Below, piece after piece: positions 17,650 through 26,443 of a stretch of 60,704 nt of DNA; the first letter of the stretch is position 1; each line of letters begins with the position of its first letter. The position numbers were made by a program, and so were the translations under genes. The stretch covers positions 1 through 60,704 of the forward strand of contig JALSRM010000031.1 in NCBI GenBank assembly GCA_026984775.1, written 5' to 3'. The notes beneath the pieces are model-generated. The model was not told the DNA's origin, did no database searches, and saw nothing but the letters and a program-made list of their open reading frames with translations. This stretch comes from Gammaproteobacteria bacterium (GTDB lineage Bacteria > Pseudomonadota > Gammaproteobacteria > CAJXQU01).

Positions 17650-19245
17650 ATGGTTCATCAATATGATTTCGACGTGCTGATCATCGGCAGTGGGGCATCA
17701 GGGCTGAGTCTGGCAATCCGCCTGGCTGAACAGGCCAAGGTTGGCGTCATATCCAAAGCGTCTTTGAAGGAGGGATCCACATATTACGCACAAGGCGGAA
17801 TCGCAGCTGTTCTCGACCCCATTGATTCACTGGAGTCTCATATCGAAGATACGCTCAATGCAGGTGCAGGTTTATGTGACCGAAAGGTTGTTGAATATGT
17901 CACATCACGGGGACGTGAAAGTATCGAATGGCTGCTCGACCTGGGTGTACCATTTACACCTGACGAAAAGAGTGACTCCCGGTGGCATCTGACCCGTGAG
18001 GGCGGCCATAGTCACAGACGCATCATTCATGCAGCGGATGCTACCGGCAAGGCGGTGGAAACAACGCTTGAAACTCGGGTACGAACCATTCCCAATATCT
18101 CTCTGTTCGAACAGCATATCGCCATCGATCTGATTACTGGCAGAAAACTGGGACTAGATACCGATCGCTGTCTGGGCGCCTACGTTCTCGACAAAGAACA
18201 GGGACATGTGGTTACTTTCAGAGCAAAATTTGTGGTTCTCGCCACTGGAGGGGCCGGCAAGGTTTATCTCTATACCAGTAATCCTGATGTCTCGACAGGA
18301 GATGGTATCGCCATGGCTGCACGTGCTGGCTGTGATATCGCCAATATGGAATTCATGCAGTTTCATCCAACCTGCCTTTACCATCCTGATGCAAAGTCTT
18401 TCCTCATTACCGAAGCGATCAGGGGTGAAGGCGGAGTCTTGTTATTACCCAATGGTGAACGTTTCATGCCACGCTTTGACGAGCGAGCCGAACTTGCGCC
18501 CCGAGATATCGTGGCTCGCGCCATCGACCACGAAATGAAGAGAACCGGTAGTGACTTTGTTCTGCTCGATATCAGTCATCGTCCTGCGGATTTCATCAGA
18601 GAACATTTCCCTACAGTCACGGAAAAATGTCTCGAGTTCGGTTTCGATATTACCAATGAGCCTATCCCAGTGGTACCGGCAGCACATTATATATGTGGTG
18701 GTGTAGTTACGGATCTGAAGGGACGAACGACCATTCCAGGGCTTTATGCGATTGGAGAGACTTCCTGTACCGGGCTACATGGCGCCAATCGGATGGCGAG
18801 CAATTCGCTACTGGAATGTCTCGTCTTCGCTCAGTCGGCACATGATGATATCGTTGCCAACCTGCCTTTGGTCAATTTGCCCCCCAATTTGCCGTATTGG
18901 GATGAAAGCCTGGTAACCGATTCCGATGAAGAGGTTGTCGTTTCCCATAACTGGGATGAACTACGTCGCTTTATGTGGGATTACGTTGGTATCGTGCGCA
19001 CCACAAAAAGACTACAAAGGGCAAAGAACCGGGTAGAGTTATTGAAAGCGGAAATTGCCGAATACTACGGCAACTTCAGGGTATCCAACGATCTGATCGA
19101 ATTGAGAAACCTGGTACAGGTTGCCGATTTAATCATTGAATCCGCACTTCACCGTAAGGAAAGTCGGGGGCTCCACTATATCCTGGACTATCCGGAACCA
19201 GATGATTCCAAACCACCACAAAATACCATTTTACGTTCACGATAA
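17650..19245 (+). CDS. nadB: L-aspartate oxidase
   Basis: A 531-residue flavoprotein that oxidises L-aspartate to iminoaspartate, the first step of de novo NAD synthesis. The FAD-binding motif is [19 protein letters not shown] (residues 8-26). Other family marks are [20 protein letters not shown], the substrate loop [21 protein letters not shown], and [30 protein letters not shown] near residue 370. An AAGGAAGAG ribosome site precedes the ATG. Its position opposite rpoE is conserved in gammaproteobacteria. The next gene, yciK, begins 2 bases after the stop. Confidence 0.97.
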   Translation: MVHQYDFDVLIIGSGASGLSLAIRLAEQAKVGVISKASLKEGSTYYAQGGIAAVLDPIDSLESHIEDTLNAGAGLCDRKVVEYVTSRGRESIEWLLDLGVPFTPDEKSDSRWHLTREGGHSHRRIIHAADATGKAVETTLETRVRTIPNISLFEQHIAIDLITGRKLGLDTDRCLGAYVLDKEQGHVVTFRAKFVVLATGGAGKVYLYTSNPDVSTGDGIAMAARAGCDIANMEFMQFHPTCLYHPDAKSFLITEAIRGEGGVLLLPNGERFMPRFDERAELAPRDIVARAIDHEMKRTGSDFVLLDISHRPADFIREHFPTVTEKCLEFGFDITNEPIPVVPAAHYICGGVVTDLKGRTTIPGLYAIGETSCTGLHGANRMASNSLLECLVFAQSAHDDIVANLPLVNLPPNLPYWDESLVTDSDEEVVVSHNWDELRRFMWDYVGIVRTTKRLQRAKNRVELLKAEIAEYYGNFRVSNDLIELRNLVQVADLIIESALHRKESRGLHYILDYPEPDDSKPPQNTILRSR

Positions 19246-19247
19246 TT

Positions 19248-19994
19248 ATGAAACTATCTGATTACTCTGCACCAGCGGATCTTCTGGCCAATCGTATCAT
19301 CCTCGTCACTGGAGCTGCTTCGGGAATTGGACGAACTGCAGCTCGTACCTTCGCAGCTCACGGCGCTACGGTCATCATACTGGATAAAAATGTCCCGGGA
19401 CTGGAATCCCTCTATGATGAGATCGGACAGGATGGATCACCTGAGGCTGCTATTTATCCCATGGATCTGGCCGGTGCAACTCTCGAAGACTATAATATTT
19501 TGGAAGAAACTCTTTGTAAAAACTTCGAGCGCCTGGATGGTTTGCTGCACAATGCCGCTATCCTTGGTCACCTGGCCTCCATTTCCAATGCTGATTTGAA
19601 GGAGTGGCATCAGGTGATGACAGTCAACTTCAATGCTCCCTTGGTATTGACTCGCGCTTGTCTTCCATTGCTCAAGGCCTCTACTTCTGCCTCCATCCTG
19701 TTTACTTCAGACTCCGTTGGAAGGCAAGGCAAAGCTTACTGGGGTGCTTATAGTATCTCCAAATTCGCAACAGAGGGTCTAATGCAAATTCTGGCAGACG
19801 AACTGGAAGTCAATACCTCAATCCGCGTAAACAGCCTCGACCCTGGCCCGGTCAGAACCCAACTTCGAGCAATGGCTTATCCTGGGGAGGATGAAAACAA
19901 ATGGCCCCTGCCTGAAACCATCATGGCCAGCTATCTCTATCTTATGGGGAAAGACAGTCTCGAGGTCAATGGTCGAGCCCTTTCAGCACAATAA
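19248..19994 (+). CDS. yciK: YciK-like short-chain dehydrogenase
   Basis: A 248-residue SDR-family oxidoreductase with the nucleotide-binding GAASGIGRTAARTFAAHGA motif (residues 22-40), NAAILG, an active-site Ser near FTSDSVG and the YxxxK motif in YSISK. Sequence and length match E. coli YciK, whose substrate is not established. It follows nadB by 2 bases and so is cotranscribed. No specific link to NAD synthesis is known. Confidence 0.85.
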   Translation: MKLSDYSAPADLLANRIILVTGAASGIGRTAARTFAAHGATVIILDKNVPGLESLYDEIGQDGSPEAAIYPMDLAGATLEDYNILEETLCKNFERLDGLLHNAAILGHLASISNADLKEWHQVMTVNFNAPLVLTRACLPLLKASTSASILFTSDSVGRQGKAYWGAYSISKFATEGLMQILADELEVNTSIRVNSLDPGPVRTQLRAMAYPGEDENKWPLPETIMASYLYLMGKDSLEVNGRALSAQ

Positions 19995-20027
19995 AAATCT
20001 TTTTGATCTCCCTTCCTGTCAAAATTA

Positions 20028-20043
20028 TGGCACGAATTTCGCA
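20028..20043 (+). promoter_or_regulatory. Candidate sigma-54 promoter of the diguanylate cyclase gene
   Basis: TGGCACGAATTTCGCA matches the consensus TGGCACG-N4-TTGCW at 11 of 12 fixed positions, with GG and GC exactly 10 bases apart. Transcription would start near 20054, leaving a 26-base leader that carries the AAAGGAGG ribosome site (20067-20074). No NtrC-like site was seen upstream, where the yciK coding sequence lies. Confidence 0.68.
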
Positions 20044-20079
20044 TATTTTCTGACAGTAATTGATAGAAAGGAGGCTCCT

Positions 20080-21048
20080 ATGGCCTTACCACAGCTGGAT
20101 GAAAACTTGCATTATGATGATTACGTCAATCTGGTTTTATCTGAAAGCATAAAGAATTATCATAACCCTATGAATGAACAGCTCAATATGGAGCAACAGG
20201 CGCTCAAGGTCGCCAATGTGTTGCAAACATCGCTTGACCTCAACAAGCTGATCGAACTGTTTGCAGAAAAACTGTCAGATTTTGTTGAACACGACAGCCT
20301 TCTCTATGTCAACGAAGAAGAAGGTATCGAATTACTGGTCGGGAAACCCGCAACACACACTTGTACCTACCAGGTCACTTTGCTGGAAAAATCCTTGGGC
20401 GACATCACGATTTCACGGCATCGACCTTTCGATGAGAATGAAATCAAATGGTATGAATCACTGCTCTGTTCATTGATCTACCCCTTGCACAATGCCTTGC
20501 TCTACAAACAGGCCATCCAGACTGCCTATAAAGATCCAGTTACAGGAGTCAGCAATCGGGCTGCAATGGATGCTGCTCTCGAACGAGAAGTTGAATTGGC
20601 ACATCGCACGGGAGCAGCGTTATCGATCATCATGCTGGACATAGATCACTTCAAACAGATCAATGACAAATATGGCCACCTTGCGGGAGATGCAGTACTC
20701 AAGGGGGTTGGAAAATGCCTGACAGAATGTATCCGGCGCAGCGACATTGTTTTTCGTTACGGGGGGGAGGAATTTGCGATCATCCTCAACACAACCGATC
20801 TGCACGGTGCAACTTTCCTCGCTAATCGGATCAGAACAGCCATTGAAAAACGGAATTTTGAACATGACGGGCTGAAGGTCAACATTACTGTCAGTGCAGG
20901 TGTAGCCACACTAGAAAAGGATTTTACCGGAAAAAATCTGGTGGAAGCGGCCGACAGAGCACTTTATGAGGCCAAAAAACAGGGAAGAAACAGGGTGGTT
21001 ACCTATGAAACTGAAAATAAACAACCAAGTGGCAACAAGGCTTCCTAA
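20080..21048 (+). CDS. GAF-GGDEF diguanylate cyclase
   Basis: About 322 residues from the ATG at 20080, which follows a strong AAAGGAGG site; the frame extends upstream into yciK but that part is not expected to be used. Residues 45-145 resemble a GAF-type sensory domain. The C-terminal GGDEF domain is intact: RYGGEEFAIIL, the DPVTGVSNRAAMD start and DIDHFKQINDKYGH. An RRSD inhibitory site lies five residues before GGEEF, so product feedback by c-di-GMP is expected. There are no membrane segments. It is preceded by a candidate sigma-54 promoter, so c-di-GMP output here may be tied to an enhancer-binding regulator. Confidence 0.9.
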   Translation: MALPQLDENLHYDDYVNLVLSESIKNYHNPMNEQLNMEQQALKVANVLQTSLDLNKLIELFAEKLSDFVEHDSLLYVNEEEGIELLVGKPATHTCTYQVTLLEKSLGDITISRHRPFDENEIKWYESLLCSLIYPLHNALLYKQAIQTAYKDPVTGVSNRAAMDAALEREVELAHRTGAALSIIMLDIDHFKQINDKYGHLAGDAVLKGVGKCLTECIRRSDIVFRYGGEEFAIILNTTDLHGATFLANRIRTAIEKRNFEHDGLKVNITVSAGVATLEKDFTGKNLVEAADRALYEAKKQGRNRVVTYETENKQPSGNKAS

Positions 21049-21060
21049 TCGAGACCTAGC

Positions 21061-21534
21061 CTAGACAGGAAAACGTGCTGCAAAGCGGGAGATCCAGTAC
21101 CCAGCTTCCCTTTCGGTATCGATTGTCTGCTTATCACCCTGTTTTTTCTCCAGATACCTGTCGATATGACAGACTTGTTCCACAATACGGGCACGGTAGG
21201 CGTCTGACTGAGAAAGTAACCAGATCCCTGTCACATAACCTTCTTCAGTTTCACGGTTGAATACAACCCGACCGGTAAACGTCTGGACGTCATCCCGAAT
21301 CATGACAGTAAATTCCACCAGTATTCCTGGTTTAAAATACTTCTCTGTGTGAAAACAGAGCCCAAGATTACTCCTCTCTTTTTCCATTTCAGGAGAGCTC
21401 TCCACCGTCCTTCGGCGTTTTTTCAGTGTAAAAGGAATTGCCTTCGGATGATAGATAAAACCCGGCACTGCCTTGTCAAAAAACTCCTGGACCACGGGTA
21501 ATTGTTCATTAAAAGTTGTCTTTATCAATCTCAT
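21061..21534 (-). CDS. PilZ-like domain protein
   Basis: A 157-residue cytoplasmic protein whose central part (NLGLCFHTEKYFKPGILVEF, then a strand ending FTGRVVFN) resembles the barrel of PilZ domains. KKRRRTVESSPEME would correspond to the basic RxxxR region, but the match is loose. It converges on the diguanylate cyclase, with 12 bases between stops. A role as a c-di-GMP receptor is plausible from the fold and the neighbour, not proven by motifs. Confidence 0.55.
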   Translation of the reverse strand: MRLIKTTFNEQLPVVQEFFDKAVPGFIYHPKAIPFTLKKRRRTVESSPEMEKERSNLGLCFHTEKYFKPGILVEFTVMIRDDVQTFTGRVVFNRETEEGYVTGIWLLSQSDAYRARIVEQVCHIDRYLEKKQGDKQTIDTEREAGYWISRFAARFPV

Positions 21535-21540
21535 GGTTTT

Positions 21541-21829
21541 TCAACCTCCATGAATACGGGTATGGACCAGAATGACCTTAAAACATTTAACTCCCATTAA
21601 AACAATAAATTATATTAATATATTAATGTTCTTTTATAATATATATTTGTAACTGTCAATGACATCGCTGTTTTTCATACTTTGATCACAAATCATTATC
21701 GATTTATTCAGGCTATCGATTTGATTAAATAGTTTGATTAGATTTATCGGATGAGAGTCACCATAATAGTTTCCACATTGAAAATAAATTCAATGAGTCA
21801 ACCTTTTCTATCCAATGGAGGAAATTATT
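21541..21829. other. AT-rich intergenic region before the peroxiredoxin gene
   Basis: Very AT-rich, with tandem-like direct repeats: ATCGATTT at 21699 and again about 18 bases on, and TTTGATTA repeated about 13 bases apart near 21720-21745. These may be binding sites for a regulator of the peroxiredoxin gene. The spacing does not fit the OxyR pattern. No coding potential was seen. Confidence 0.35.
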
Positions 21830-22573
21830 ATGTTAGAAAACAGAGAAGGACAACGAGTCCCTGTAGTGACGTTCAAAACCCGACAGGGAGATAATTGGGT
21901 CGATATCACAACTGATGAATTGTTCTCGGGGAAAACAGTGATCGTCTTTGCCCTCCCCGGTGCATTTACACCGACATGCTCATCGACACATTTGCCCCGT
22001 TACAATGAGCTGGCGGAGGTGTTCCGGCAGGAAGGTGTCGATGACATTATTTGCATCTCCGTCAACGATACCTTTGTGATGAATGCCTGGAAAGCCGATC
22101 AAGAAGCAGAGAACATCACCGTGATTCCTGATGGAAACGGCGAGTTCACAGAAGGCATGGGCATGCTTGTTGACAAGTCGGAACTTGGCTTTGGCAAGCG
22201 CTCATGGCGCTACTCCATGCTGGTAAAGGACGGCGTTATCGAAAAAATGTTCATCGAGCCACAAAAACCGGGCGATCCCTTCGAGGTCTCCGATGCGGAT
22301 ACGATGCTGAACTACATTAATCCAGCAGCGACGATTCCACCTTCGGTCGCCATTTTTACCAAACCCGGCTGCCCGTATTGTGCCAAGGCCAAGATACTGC
22401 TGAGTGAACACGGCTACCGTTTTGAGGAAATCGCCCTGGGAAAAGATGCTACCATTGCCGGACTCAGGGCCGTGACAGGTGCTGAAACAGTTCCTCAAGT
22501 CTATATTGGTGGTGAATACATTGGAGGGAGTGAATCGCTGGAAGCCTATTTGAACAAAGGTAAAGTCGCCTGA
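21830..22573 (+). CDS. Peroxiredoxin-glutaredoxin fusion (glutathione-type peroxidase)
   Basis: About 247 residues from the ATG at 21830; an in-frame ATG at 21815 lies inside the GGAGGA ribosome site and is unlikely. Residues 1-160 are a Prx5-type peroxiredoxin with the peroxidatic cysteine in [15 protein letters not shown]. Residues 175-245 are a glutaredoxin with the CPYC redox pair and [18 protein letters not shown]. Such hybrids reduce hydroperoxides using glutathione directly; in Chromatium relatives the thiol is glutathione amide. Cytoplasmic. The following flavoprotein could recycle a thiol, but a strong terminator separates the two genes. Confidence 0.93.
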   Translation: MLENREGQRVPVVTFKTRQGDNWVDITTDELFSGKTVIVFALPGAFTPTCSSTHLPRYNELAEVFRQEGVDDIICISVNDTFVMNAWKADQEAENITVIPDGNGEFTEGMGMLVDKSELGFGKRSWRYSMLVKDGVIEKMFIEPQKPGDPFEVSDADTMLNYINPAATIPPSVAIFTKPGCPYCAKAKILLSEHGYRFEEIALGKDATIAGLRAVTGAETVPQVYIGGEYIGGSESLEAYLNKGKVA

Positions 22574-22600
22574 AACAGGCCCTGGTGCTCATCATGTCAG

Positions 22601-22628
22601 GGGGCCCCTGCTGGGCCCCTCTCTTTTT
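22601..22628 (+). terminator. Intrinsic terminator after the peroxiredoxin-glutaredoxin gene
   Basis: GGGGCCC (22601-22607), loop CTGCT and GGGCCCC (22613-22619) form a perfect GC-rich stem followed by TCTCTTTTT. It lies 28 bases after the stop codon and 22 bases before the next start, so it would limit read-through into the reductase gene. Confidence 0.85.
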
Positions 22629-22650
22629 AATAAATTCAGGAAAGGCAACC

Positions 22651-24102
22651 ATGGACAAGATCAAAAAAGAAATCGTCATTATCGGTTCCGGTACAGCGGG
22701 TCTCGCGGCCTACCGAGCTGCATTGCAATACACGGATGATGTGCTCAAGATTGAGGGTGGTCCCTATGGCACCACCTGTGCCCGAGTCGGCTGCATGCCC
22801 AGCAAGCTCTTGATTGCGGCAGCCGAGGCGGCCCATTGTGTGGAAAAAGCGCCAGGCTTTGGTGTTCATCCAGGCAGCAAAACCGTCATCAACGGACGCG
22901 AGGTGATGGATCGTGTCAAGCGTGAACGTGACCGTTTTGTTGGGTTTGTCCTGGAGTCTGTGGACAATATCCCGGAAAAACACAAATTACGCGGCTATGC
23001 CCGCTTCATTGATGACCATACCCTCTGTGTCGATGAGCAGCTGCTGATCAAGGCGGATCGAATTGTCATTGCCACCGGTTCCCGACCGGTATGGCCTAAG
23101 ATGTTTGATCAACTGGGTGAACGACTCGTCATCAATGACGATATTTTTGAATGGGATGATCTCCCGAGCTCCGTAGCAGTGTTCGGGCCGGGTGTAATTG
23201 GCCTAGAACTCGGGCAAGCCTTGCATCGTCTGGGCGTGGAGATCCTAATGTTTGGCCGCAGTGGAACCGTAGGGCCCATCAGCGATCCAGAAATACAGAC
23301 CTATGCCCATGATACTTTTGCGGAGGAGTTCTATCTGGATTCCCGGGGTGAGATCATGGAGGTCAAACGCACTGAAACCGGAGTTCGGATCACCTATCGA
23401 GACAAACATGGTGAAACCCAGGAACGTGAGGTGGACTATGTGTTGGCGGCCACTGGCCGCAAAGCCAATGTAGATAACCTGGGGCTCGAAAACACCTCTC
23501 TGGAACGCGACTCCACAGGCGTGCCCGTGTTCGATCCAAACACCATGCAGTGTCGGCCAGGACACATCTTCATTGCTGGCGATGCCAATGATGACATCCC
23601 GTTGCTCCACGAGGCGGCGGATCAGGGCAAAATTGCTGGCGACAATGCCGGGCGTTATCCGGAGGTGCAACCCGGCCTGCGACGCGCACCCATCGCGGTG
23701 GTCTTCAGTGATCCCCAAATTGCCATTGTCGGCCCCGGTTGGAAGAAACTGATGGAAAAATACAGCCAGTGCGATTGCCTGGCAGTCGGTGAGGTCTCTT
23801 TTGAGGATCAGGGACGCAGCCGTGTGATGTTGAGAAACAAAGGGTTGCTGCACGTTTATGGTGAAGAGGGCAGTGAACACTTTCTCGGGGCGGAAATGAT
23901 CGGCCCTGCAGCTGAACACATTGCCCATTTACTGGCCTGGGCCCTGCAAAACCGGATGACGATCCCGCAAATGCTGGACATGCCTTTCTACCATCCGGTT
24001 ATTGAGGAAGGTGTGCGAACCGCATTACGTGATCTCAATGAAAAACTGGAGCAGGCTGATCACACTACAGCGGGCTGTGTGCACTCCAATGCAGTTGGTT
24101 AA
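22651..24102 (+). CDS. Pyridine nucleotide-disulfide oxidoreductase (dihydrolipoyl dehydrogenase-like)
   Basis: About 483 residues from the ATG at 22651. FAD motif GSGTAGLAAYRAA (residue 11 on), redox disulfide in GTTCARVGCMPSK (CxxxxC), NAD(P) motif FGPGVIGLELGQALHRLG, and the C-terminal interface His-Glu pair in YHPVIEEG. It is therefore a complete FAD-dependent disulfide reductase. The substrate is uncertain: it could reduce lipoyl groups, glutathione or a related thiol, or metal ions. Its place after a peroxiredoxin-glutaredoxin gene echoes the glutathione amide peroxidase/reductase pairs of purple sulfur bacteria, but its active-site flank differs from the GGTCVNVGCVPKK type of those reductases as I recall it. 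No lipoyl-enzyme genes are near. Confidence 0.85.
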   Translation: MDKIKKEIVIIGSGTAGLAAYRAALQYTDDVLKIEGGPYGTTCARVGCMPSKLLIAAAEAAHCVEKAPGFGVHPGSKTVINGREVMDRVKRERDRFVGFVLESVDNIPEKHKLRGYARFIDDHTLCVDEQLLIKADRIVIATGSRPVWPKMFDQLGERLVINDDIFEWDDLPSSVAVFGPGVIGLELGQALHRLGVEILMFGRSGTVGPISDPEIQTYAHDTFAEEFYLDSRGEIMEVKRTETGVRITYRDKHGETQEREVDYVLAATGRKANVDNLGLENTSLERDSTGVPVFDPNTMQCRPGHIFIAGDANDDIPLLHEAADQGKIAGDNAGRYPEVQPGLRRAPIAVVFSDPQIAIVGPGWKKLMEKYSQCDCLAVGEVSFEDQGRSRVMLRNKGLLHVYGEEGSEHFLGAEMIGPAAEHIAHLLAWALQNRMTIPQMLDMPFYHPVIEEGVRTALRDLNEKLEQADHTTAGCVHSNAVG

Positions 24103-24116
24103 TTTGAACCATAGTG

Positions 24117-24146
24117 CTGGTTGTCCAGTAACCAGATTGTTCTTTT
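24117..24146 (+). terminator. Weak terminator after the disulfide reductase gene
   Basis: CTGGTT-GTCCAGT-AACCAG forms a 6-bp stem with a 7-base loop, followed by a T-rich stretch (ATTGTTCTTTT). It lies 15 bases after the stop codon. The stem is modest, so confidence is limited. Confidence 0.5.
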
Positions 24147-24161
24147 CCGGGACCGCTGAAA

Positions 24162-24179
24162 CAATGACAACGTTCATTG
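24162..24179. promoter_or_regulatory. Palindrome at an enhancer-like distance from the pqq promoter
   Basis: CAATGA-CAACGT-TCATTG has perfect 6-bp arms and is centred about 100 bases upstream of the predicted sigma-54 start site of pqqA. That is the usual range for enhancer-binding proteins. The sequence does not match the NtrC site, so any regulator would be a different one. Confidence 0.35.
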
Positions 24180-24243
24180 GAGATATAATTAACTATTTGT
24201 TTTTGTTTATGTTTTTTTCTAGAAAGCTTTGGCGTGATCCGAT

Positions 24244-24259
24244 TGGCACAAACCATGCC
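24244..24259 (+). promoter_or_regulatory. Candidate sigma-54 promoter of pqqABCDE
   Basis: TGGCACAAACCATGCC has the GG and GC doublets with exact 10-base spacing and matches 9 of 12 consensus positions. It differs in only two positions from the torF element in this window over 16 bases. Transcription would start near 24270, 63 bases before pqqA. Confidence 0.58.
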
Positions 24260-24332
24260 CTATCTGTTATGACCACAGATTGTTCTGGGTCACTGTTATT
24301 AACCAATAAACTACCTTTAGGAGGTAAATATC

Positions 24333-24407
24333 ATGAAATGGGAAACTCCTGCATATGAAGATCTGCGATTCGGTTTTGAAGTCACTATGTACATCATGAA
24401 CCGATAA
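24333..24407 (+). CDS. pqqA: PQQ precursor peptide PqqA
   Basis: A 24-residue peptide, MKWETPAYEDLR followed by FGFEVTMYIMNR, which is nearly the textbook PqqA sequence. Glu16 and Tyr20 in the EVTMY core are the residues joined by PqqE and carried into the cofactor. A strong AGGAGG site lies 8 bases upstream. It precedes pqqB by 86 bases. It is too short for most gene finders. There is a single copy in this window. Confidence 0.97.
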   Translation: MKWETPAYEDLRFGFEVTMYIMNR

Positions 24408-24493
24408 GATCTCTGATCGTGGGAGAAGTGTCCTTCACTTCTCCCTTTGTATCACCTGTCGTTTCATTTCAGCTCATCACGTAACAAACAGAC

Positions 24494-25408
24494 ATGCATA
24501 TAAGAATTTTAGGTTCCGGTGCCGGTGGAGGCTTCCCGCAGTGGAACTGCAACTGCAGCAACTGCCGCAGACTACGATCCGGCGAACTGAAAGGCTCGGC
24601 ACGCACCCAGTCATCGATCACTGTCAGTCCCGATGGTGAAAACTGGGTGTTGTTCAATGCCTCACCCGATATCAGGCAACAGCTTGAATCCTTTCCGCCC
24701 TTGCAGCCGGGACGGGCAGTCCGGGACACCGGGATCTGTGCCATCGTCATCGTAGATGCCCAGATCGATCACACCACAGGCCTCTTGATGTTACGTGAAC
24801 ACACCCAACCGTGGGATATTTATTGCACAGAGGCAGTCCATCAGGATCTGACCACCGGGTTCCCGATTTTCAATATCTTGGGGCACTTCAGAGGTGTCAA
24901 CTGGCATGAGATCAAGACCGATCAATCCTCGTTTACGATTCCACAAGCCGACGGCCTGATCTTCACCGCTGTTCCCCTGAAGAGTGAAGCACCGCCCTAC
25001 TCGCCTCACCGTCATAATACAGTTCCCGGTGACAATGTGGGCATGCGCATAGAAGATACAAAAACCGGCAAAAACCTGTTCTACGCACCGGGACTCGGAG
25101 TGATGGAAGATCATGTTCGGCAGTACATGGAAGAAGCCGATTGCGTACTCGTCGACGGAACTGTCTGGACCAATGATGAGATGTCCCGAGAAGGGATCAG
25201 CAACAAACTGGCCAGTGAGATGGGGCACCTCGACCAATCTAGCGAGGGAGGCATCAAGGATATTCTCACCTCAATGGAGAAACCACGAAAGATTTTAATC
25301 CATATCAATAATACCAACCCGATCCTGGACGAGGAATCGCCGGAGCGAGCAGAGCTGACAGCAGCAGGTATTGAAGTCTCGTATGACGGTATGGATATCC
25401 ACTTATAA
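24494..25408 (+). CDS. pqqB: Pyrroloquinoline quinone biosynthesis protein PqqB
   Basis: A 304-residue metallo-beta-lactamase-fold protein with the family start [19 protein letters not shown] and the metal-site region [16 protein letters not shown]. PqqB acts as a hydroxylase on the cross-linked diamino acid intermediate of PQQ synthesis in the cytoplasm. The NCNCSNC cysteine cluster (residues 18-24) is typical of the family. It is second in pqqABCDE and 26 bases ahead of pqqC. Confidence 0.97.
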   Translation: MHIRILGSGAGGGFPQWNCNCSNCRRLRSGELKGSARTQSSITVSPDGENWVLFNASPDIRQQLESFPPLQPGRAVRDTGICAIVIVDAQIDHTTGLLMLREHTQPWDIYCTEAVHQDLTTGFPIFNILGHFRGVNWHEIKTDQSSFTIPQADGLIFTAVPLKSEAPPYSPHRHNTVPGDNVGMRIEDTKTGKNLFYAPGLGVMEDHVRQYMEEADCVLVDGTVWTNDEMSREGISNKLASEMGHLDQSSEGGIKDILTSMEKPRKILIHINNTNPILDEESPERAELTAAGIEVSYDGMDIHL

Positions 25409-25434
25409 CTTCTGGATTTGGAGAAAAATAAGAA

Positions 25435-26160
25435 ATGACAGCCGATTTAAAGCCCTGGAGCAAAGAAGAATTTAAGGAAAAACTCCTCGAAAAGGGGAAG
25501 TTTTATCACCGCAATCATGAATTTCATATCATGATGAATAACGGTGAACTGAGCAAGGAAGCCGTTCAGGGCTGGGTCGCCAACCGTTTCTACTATCAGG
25601 TTGCCATTCCAGTCAAAGACGCAGCCATAATGTCTAACTGCTGGGACCGTGAAGTCCGCCGCCACTGGATCCAACGCATCATCGACCACGATGGCAATGG
25701 AAACGATCCTGGTGGTATCGAAGCCTGGCTGGAACTGGGCGATGCGGTAGGACTCGAACGGGACGATCTGTGGTCACACAAACACCTGCTACCCGGAGTC
25801 AAGTTTGCCATTGATGCCTACGTCAATTTTGCCAAACAACAACCGTGGCAGGTGGCTGCCAGTTCTTCTCTCACAGAACTGTTCGCACCGACGATCCACA
25901 AGGATCGTATCGACAACTGGCCAGACAAATACCCCTGGATCGATCAATCCAAGGGTTACCGATATTTTAGTAAACGCCTGACAGAGGCACGCCGCGATGT
26001 GGAACGTGGTCTCGAAATTACGCTTGATTACTACAAGACTCGCGAACAACAGGAGATGATGCTGAACGTCCTCCAATTCAAGCTGGACGTTCTCTGGACC
26101 ATGTGTGACTGCATGTACCTGGCCTATATTGTCAAAAAGCCCCCCTATCACAACGTATAA
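25435..26160 (+). CDS. pqqC: Pyrroloquinoline-quinone synthase PqqC
   Basis: A 241-residue all-helical oxidase that carries out the last step: ring closure and eight-electron oxidation of the intermediate to PQQ, without a cofactor. Matches include [38 protein letters not shown] and the late [15 protein letters not shown] region. The length fits the family and a GGAG site precedes the ATG. Separate pqqC and pqqD genes are present here, unlike the fused form of some bacteria. Confidence 0.97.
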   Translation: MTADLKPWSKEEFKEKLLEKGKFYHRNHEFHIMMNNGELSKEAVQGWVANRFYYQVAIPVKDAAIMSNCWDREVRRHWIQRIIDHDGNGNDPGGIEAWLELGDAVGLERDDLWSHKHLLPGVKFAIDAYVNFAKQQPWQVAASSSLTELFAPTIHKDRIDNWPDKYPWIDQSKGYRYFSKRLTEARRDVERGLEITLDYYKTREQQEMMLNVLQFKLDVLWTMCDCMYLAYIVKKPPYHNV

Positions 26161-26164
26161 ACCG

Positions 26165-26443
26165 ATGAACACCGAACTGAACAATGAAGCCGTTCCCTCT
26201 ATCTCACAACAATTCCGCTTCCAATGGGAAGAGGTGCAAAAGGGATATGTCATTCTCTATCCTGAGGGCATGGTCAAGCTGAGCGGAAGCGCAGGAGAGA
26301 TTCTCCGCCGTGTGGATGGAAAGACCTCGATCGGTTCCATTATCAATGATCTGGAACAACAGTTCGACGGTGTGGATCTGAAGGATGATGTCTACAAATT
26401 TTTTGAGGTAGCAATGGAAAATGGCTGGATCACACTCACATAA
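26165..26443 (+). CDS. pqqD: PQQ biosynthesis peptide chaperone PqqD
   Basis: A 92-residue protein from the ATG at 26165, 4 bases after pqq[32 protein letters not shown] is the conserved core. PqqD binds the PqqA peptide and presents it to the radical SAM enzyme PqqE. A longer open frame extends upstream into pqqC but has no support. Its 3' end overlaps pqqE by 23 bases, so the two are probably translated together, in keeping with their forming a complex. Confidence 0.95.
   Translation: MNTELNNEAVPSISQQFRFQWEEVQKGYVILYPEGMVKLSGSAGEILRRVDGKTSIGSIINDLEQQFDGVDLKDDVYKFFEVAMENGWITLT

Noticed and set aside
21690-21745. OxyR site upstream of the peroxiredoxin gene
   Set aside because: CTAT and ATAG boxes are present but 12 bases apart; the OxyR pattern needs 7-base spacers repeated over four boxes.
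22585-22651. Earlier start for the disulfide reductase
   Set aside because: The added residues would lie on the terminator hairpin and have no ribosome site. The ATG at 22651 gives the normal FAD-motif position.
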